From Bacteroidota bacterium (GTDB taxonomy: Bacteria; Bacteroidota; Bacteroidia; NS11-12g; UBA955), in contig JAIYBO010000258.1 in NCBI GenBank assembly GCA_027488495.1, forward strand, positions 1 through 10,650: DNA of 10,650 nt. Reading direction: 5' to 3'. The notes below the pieces were generated by a model. It saw only the letters and a list, made by a program, of their open reading frames with translations, was not told where the DNA came from and ran no database searches. The position numbers were made by a program, and so were the translations under genes. Positions within the stretch are counted from its first letter, which is position 1. Every line of letters begins with the position of its first letter. Of this stretch, positions 7,078-10,650 are shown piece after piece.

Positions 7078-8775
7078 ATGGAATATCGTTGGCGCGCAAA
7101 ATCTCTACCCAATCAGGAACAGGTATTGCAGCTTTCAGAGAGCATCCGCGTAAATCCATACATTTCTACCATCTTGGTTCAAAGAGGGATCGATACCTAC
7201 GAAAAAGCCGAAAAATTCTTCCGCCCCAAATTGGAAGATTTACACAACCCCTTCCTTATGAAAGACATGGACTTGGCCATTCGCCGAATCCAAAAAGCCG
7301 TGTCGCAACAAGAAGGAATCCTGGTTTATGGGGACTACGACGTAGACGGCACCACGGCAGTAAGCATCGTGTACTCCTATTTCAAGTCCTTCAACCAGAA
7401 CATCGAATACTATATCCCCGATCGTTACAAAGAAGGTTACGGAATCAGCAGAACAGGATTAGAATATGCAGCAGAAAAAGGCTTCACCCTGGTCATCGCG
7501 CTCGATTGTGGCATTCGCTCAAACGAACTCGTAGACTATGGCAATTCTCTGGGATTGGAAATCATCATCTGTGACCACCACCTCCCCGGCGAAACCCTGC
7601 CCAAAGCCGCTGCCATCCTCAACCCCAAACGCCTCGATTGCGAATACCCCTACAAAGAACTTTCCGGCGCAGGAATCGGCTTCAAACTCATTCAAGCCTA
7701 CAACGAAAAACAAGGCATGCCCACCGAAATGGTGTACGACTACCTCGATATGGTGGCAGTAAGCATCGCCTCGGACTTGGTTGATATACGCGGTGAAAAC
7801 AGAGTCCTTTCGTTCTACGGACTCAAAAAACTCAATGAAAACCCCAGCATCGGCCTGCAAACCCTGCTCGATGACTGTCCGAAAAAAGAACAATACAACA
7901 TTTCCGACATCATCTTCGGCATTGGCCCGCGCATCAACGCAGCCGGTAGAATTTCAGATGCCACCGCCGCGGTAAAAGTGCTCATCGAAAAAGATTATCA
8001 CACCGCAAAGAAATATGCCAAAGTCCTTTCCGAGCGCAACCACGAACGAAAAGAACTCGATACAGACATCACCCGCGACGCCATCGATATGGTGGAAAAA
8101 AGTGAACGCCTGCTTAACAAATACTCTATGGTTTTGCAAGGCGAAGGCTGGTCTAAAGGCGTTATCGGCATCGTGGCCTCCCGCATGGTAGAGCAATTCT
8201 ACAAACCCACCATCGTTTTTTCTCTGAACGATGGCATGCTCACCGGAAGTGCGCGCAGCATCAAAACCTTCGACATCCACGAAGCCATTGGTGCCTGTGG
8301 CGATTTGGTGGAGCAGTTTGGCGGACATAAATACGCAGCTGGACTCAGCATCAAAGTAGAAAATTTCGACGCTTTCGCTGATCGATTCGAAGCCATCGTG
8401 CGCGAATCAGTCACTGCAGAAGACCTCATCCCTGTGGTAGAGTACGATCTTGAGATGGACACGGCACTGATCACTCCGGGCATGATGAAAATCCTCAAAC
8501 AACTCTCCCCGTTTGGCCCAGGAAATACCATCCCCGTTTTCAGATCCAACAATTTGAAAGCCAATCAAACCGCCAAAATCCTCAAGGATCGCCACCTGAA
8601 AATGCAAGTACAAACCCCCAATGGCCCCATGGACTCCATCGGATTTGGCTTGGCAGAACACTGGCCCTCCGTGACCGACAGTCAGATTTTTCACGCCTGC
8701 TACTGCATCGAAGAGAATACCTACAACGGCAGAACCAATTTGCAACTTCGTTTGCAAGACATTAAAACCAATTAA
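7078..8775 (+). CDS. recJ: Single-stranded-DNA-specific 5'-3' exonuclease RecJ
   Basis: A 565-residue protein, close to the 577 of E. coli RecJ. It degrades single-stranded DNA from the 5' end in RecF-pathway recombination, mismatch repair and base-excision repair in the cytoplasm. The DHH-family metal-binding motifs are all visible: GDYDVDGTTA (85-94), ALDCG (141-145), the name-giving CDHHLPGETLP (165-175), ASDLVD (231-236), and GPRINAAGRISDA (283-295). The DHHA1 region carries GWSKGVIGIVASR (357-369), SGSARSI-like TGSARSI (390-396) and GGHKYAAG (415-422). The C-terminal OB-fold follows, opening with LSPFGPGNTIPVF (476-488). The ATG at 7078 is chosen over a TTG at 7039, which would lie inside the candidate promoter. 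The next gene begins 24 bases after the stop on the same strand. Confidence 0.97.
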   Translation: MEYRWRAKSLPNQEQVLQLSESIRVNPYISTILVQRGIDTYEKAEKFFRPKLEDLHNPFLMKDMDLAIRRIQKAVSQQEGILVYGDYDVDGTTAVSIVYSYFKSFNQNIEYYIPDRYKEGYGISRTGLEYAAEKGFTLVIALDCGIRSNELVDYGNSLGLEIIICDHHLPGETLPKAAAILNPKRLDCEYPYKELSGAGIGFKLIQAYNEKQGMPTEMVYDYLDMVAVSIASDLVDIRGENRVLSFYGLKKLNENPSIGLQTLLDDCPKKEQYNISDIIFGIGPRINAAGRISDATAAVKVLIEKDYHTAKKYAKVLSERNHERKELDTDITRDAIDMVEKSERLLNKYSMVLQGEGWSKGVIGIVASRMVEQFYKPTIVFSLNDGMLTGSARSIKTFDIHEAIGACGDLVEQFGGHKYAAGLSIKVENFDAFADRFEAIVRESVTAEDLIPVVEYDLEMDTALITPGMMKILKQLSPFGPGNTIPVFRSNNLKANQTAKILKDRHLKMQVQTPNGPMDSIGFGLAEHWPSVTDSQIFHACYCIEENTYNGRTNLQLRLQDIKTN

Positions 8776-8799
8776 AGCAGAATTTCCTATCTTGCTTGG

Positions 8800-10251
8800 G
8801 TGAAACGAAAAAACTTCATCCACACCCTTGGCGCAACAACATTGGGCGCTTTGGCCATTCGCCCCATCTTGGGAAATGCAGAAAATCTCAGCGATTCCAA
8901 TGACAATTCATTCACCAACATTGCCCCACCCAAATCCCCATATACATTACCCAAAACAGGCACCTCTAACGCACCACACAACGAAGCTTATTGGAGCGTT
9001 ATTGCCAAGAATTTCAAGAAACCCGAAGGATTCATCAATCTAGAAAACGGATATTTCAGCCACCAACCGCAAAGCACGCTTTCGGCACACATCCAAGGTG
9101 AAGACACCATCAATACCCAAAGCAGTTACTTCATGAGAACTGCACAAACCCAATCCATCGAAATAGCTCGCAATGCCTTCGCCGGATTCCAAGGTCTCAT
9201 GTCCGATGAAGTGGCATTCACCCGAAACACAACAGAAAGCCTCAACACCATCATCATGGGCACAAATTGGCAGCTCAACGATGAGGTAATCATTGGCGAT
9301 CAAGATTACGGATCCATGGTTGAAGCTTTCGAGCAAGCCTCTGCAAGATGGGGCATCATCATCAAAATCGCCCAAGTACCCAAAGACCCTCACGCCGATC
9401 TTGAAATCGTACAAGCCTATACCAAACTCATCACCCCGCAAACGCGAATGCTGCACCTCACCCACATGATTAACCTCAGTGGACAGCTCATCCCTGTGCA
9501 AGCCATCACCAGAAAAGCCAAAGAAATTCAACCCAAAATCACCGTTGTTGTGGATGCCGCACACAGCTTGGCCCATACCCCAACAGATATGAGCGATTTG
9601 GTCAATGCGGGCGTAGATGTCATCGGCGGCAGTCTACACAAATGGCTCTGCAACCCCATCGGTGTGGGATTTTTATACATGAATCGCAAACTCATCCCAA
9701 AAGTTTGGCCTTTGATGGGCGATACCGGCGTTGAAAAAAACAACATTCGCAAATTCGAACACCAAGGCACCAGACCCATCCATTCGCTACAAACCATTTC
9801 AAAAGCCATTGAATTTCATCGAGCCATAGGCATTTCCCCAAAATACAATCGCTTAACCTACCTCAAATTGTTGTGGATTGGCAACAAACAAGCCCTTGAA
9901 ACCTATGCCAAAAGTTTGGGATTCCATACAGACCCCAAATTCAAAGCCCAAATGGAAGCCGTCACCGACCTCACCCTGCTCGACGCCTTCAAATTACAAT
10001 CTCCATTGTTCCACTTTCACCGTGGAGGCGCAATTGCAACAGCATACGTGAACGGTTACTCCCCCGTTGAATTGGCCCAAACACTGATGAACAAACACAA
10101 AATTTTCACGGTAGGCATAGATCACCCCGTGATCAAAGGCATCCGCGTCACGCCCCACCTCAGCAATTCCGTAGAAGACTGCATCGCACTAAACAAAGTC
10201 ATCACCGCCATTTGTGTGGACCTCATCCCTCACCTGGAGCCTATGAAATAA
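8800..10251 (+). CDS. Class V-fold PLP-dependent aminotransferase-like enzyme with an export signal
   Basis: A 483-residue fold-type I PLP enzyme of the class V aminotransferase superfamily, most like isopenicillin-N-epimerase/cysteine-desulfurase-type proteins. Visible landmarks: NLENGYFSHQP near 80-90, TRNTTESLNT (141-150) near the phosphate site, VVVDAAHS (249-256) with D252 expected to contact the pyridine nitrogen, and GGSLHKWLCNPIGVGFLY (276-293) with the predicted Schiff-base Lys281. The C-terminal small domain includes GIRVTPHLSNSVED (447-460). The N-terminus MKRKNFIHTLGATTLGALA resembles a Tat signal with one Arg of the pair replaced by Lys, so the folded holoenzyme may be exported. 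The start is GTG, chosen because it directly precedes this signal. The substrate is unknown; a desulfurase role is not supported by a visible catalytic Cys loop. It probably shares a transcript with recJ. Confidence 0.88.
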   Translation: MKRKNFIHTLGATTLGALAIRPILGNAENLSDSNDNSFTNIAPPKSPYTLPKTGTSNAPHNEAYWSVIAKNFKKPEGFINLENGYFSHQPQSTLSAHIQGEDTINTQSSYFMRTAQTQSIEIARNAFAGFQGLMSDEVAFTRNTTESLNTIIMGTNWQLNDEVIIGDQDYGSMVEAFEQASARWGIIIKIAQVPKDPHADLEIVQAYTKLITPQTRMLHLTHMINLSGQLIPVQAITRKAKEIQPKITVVVDAAHSLAHTPTDMSDLVNAGVDVIGGSLHKWLCNPIGVGFLYMNRKLIPKVWPLMGDTGVEKNNIRKFEHQGTRPIHSLQTISKAIEFHRAIGISPKYNRLTYLKLLWIGNKQALETYAKSLGFHTDPKFKAQMEAVTDLTLLDAFKLQSPLFHFHRGGAIATAYVNGYSPVELAQTLMNKHKIFTVGIDHPVIKGIRVTPHLSNSVEDCIALNKVITAICVDLIPHLEPMK

Positions 10252-10254
10252 GCT

Positions 10255-10650
10255 TTATTCGCGCTCCTTTACAAACACCAATACATCGTTGAGTGTATCT
10301 CCGTCAGTAAGGCCTGCGCCATATACTTGTCGATATTTTTTCAACCCCAACAATTGGGCTTTATCCAACCGCCCGTCTCTCCTACCGTGGAAATTGTCCC
10401 AAATCACAACGGTACCTTTCGGAAACCAATCGTTCACCCCAGAATCTTTGGCATCCAAAGACCACAGTTTGAGCGTTTTTGCTTGCTTCGGCCAACTCGC
10501 AACTGGCAATGCGGGCATCCATTCACCACTGGGTGATTTGGGATGTAACTGTGCTTCCGCAGCCCAAGGATCATAATTCTCGAACACATCAATCGCGGGT
10601 ATTTGATGCGCCCAAATGCGATCACCCAATCCATTTTGTTTCACCCAATA
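10255..10650 (-). CDS. C-terminal fragment of an uncharacterised protein (5' truncated by the window edge)
   Basis: The frame is open to the right edge (it enters as Tyr-Trp-Val), so only the last 131 residues are seen. The fragment is soluble, with many Trp, and its most distinctive stretch is FPKGTVVIWDNFHGRRDG (76-93) followed by a short helix and a C-terminal LNDVLVFVKERE strand. From memory this kind of 'PxGTVVxWDN' tail occurs at the C-terminus of Bacteroidota integral-membrane glycosyltransferase-like proteins, but no transmembrane segment is in view and this is a weak inference. It converges on the PLP enzyme gene with only three bases between the stop codons. Confidence 0.75.
   Translation of the reverse strand, partial: YWVKQNGLGDRIWAHQIPAIDVFENYDPWAAEAQLHPKSPSGEWMPALPVASWPKQAKTLKLWSLDAKDSGVNDWFPKGTVVIWDNFHGRRDGRLDKAQLLGLKKYRQVYGAGLTDGDTLNDVLVFVKERE

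Noticed and set aside
10236..10267. Possible bidirectional terminator between the converging stop codons (GGAGC ... GCTCC)
   Set aside because: The outer stem has only five pairs, the inner AT-rich part has mismatches at two positions, and neither strand has a proper T tract afterwards.
1..10650. A defence system, CRISPR array, mobile element or biosynthetic cluster
   Set aside because: I found no direct-repeat array, transposase, integrase, inverted terminal repeats, tRNA-like structure or cluster of accessory enzymes; genes are mostly housekeeping or T9SS cargo.

Overview
The window looks like the chromosome of a Bacteroidota bacterium of roughly moderate GC content. Three proteins end in a type IX secretion (T9SS) type A sorting domain (a YPNP/FPNP-type opening and a 'GxYxVxV...K' tail), and this export system is essentially confined to Bacteroidota. 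One intergenic region also carries an exact match to the Bacteroidota sigma-factor -7 box (TAnnTTTG), and near matches occur elsewhere.

Layout, left to right: (1) the 3' end of a large secreted or adhesin-like T9SS protein (+), closed by a very strong intrinsic terminator; (2) a leftward block made of a three-gene proton-translocating NAD(P) transhydrogenase operon (pntAA-pntAB-pntB) followed 47 bases later by a T9SS-exported Omp28-like thioredoxin-fold protein; (3) upstream of pntAA, another leftward gene for a small T9SS cargo protein with its own terminator; (4) a 75-base divergent promoter region; (5) a rightward pair, recJ (single-strand 5'-3' exonuclease) and a probably exported class V PLP-dependent enzyme; (6) converging on it with a three-base gap, the 3' end of an uncharacterised protein that runs off the right edge.

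How the genes fit together: PntAA/PntAB/PntB form one membrane enzyme that uses the proton-motive force to make NADPH from NADH. Their tight packing (10-base gap, then a 4-base ATGA overlap) indicates coupled expression. The Omp28-like gene may be read through from the same transcript, but it also has a plausible promoter of its own. RecJ and the PLP enzyme are separated by only 24 bases and probably share a transcript, although their functions have no obvious link. There is no RNA gene, CRISPR array, insertion sequence or phage gene that I can support, and no gene-free stretch longer than 85 bases. Most of the window is ordinary core genome. The points worth a second look are the swapped proton-channel residues in the transhydrogenase, the unusual signal peptide of the PLP enzyme, the Omp28-like T9SS protein with a CxxC site, and a strand-composition bias that ignores coding direction.
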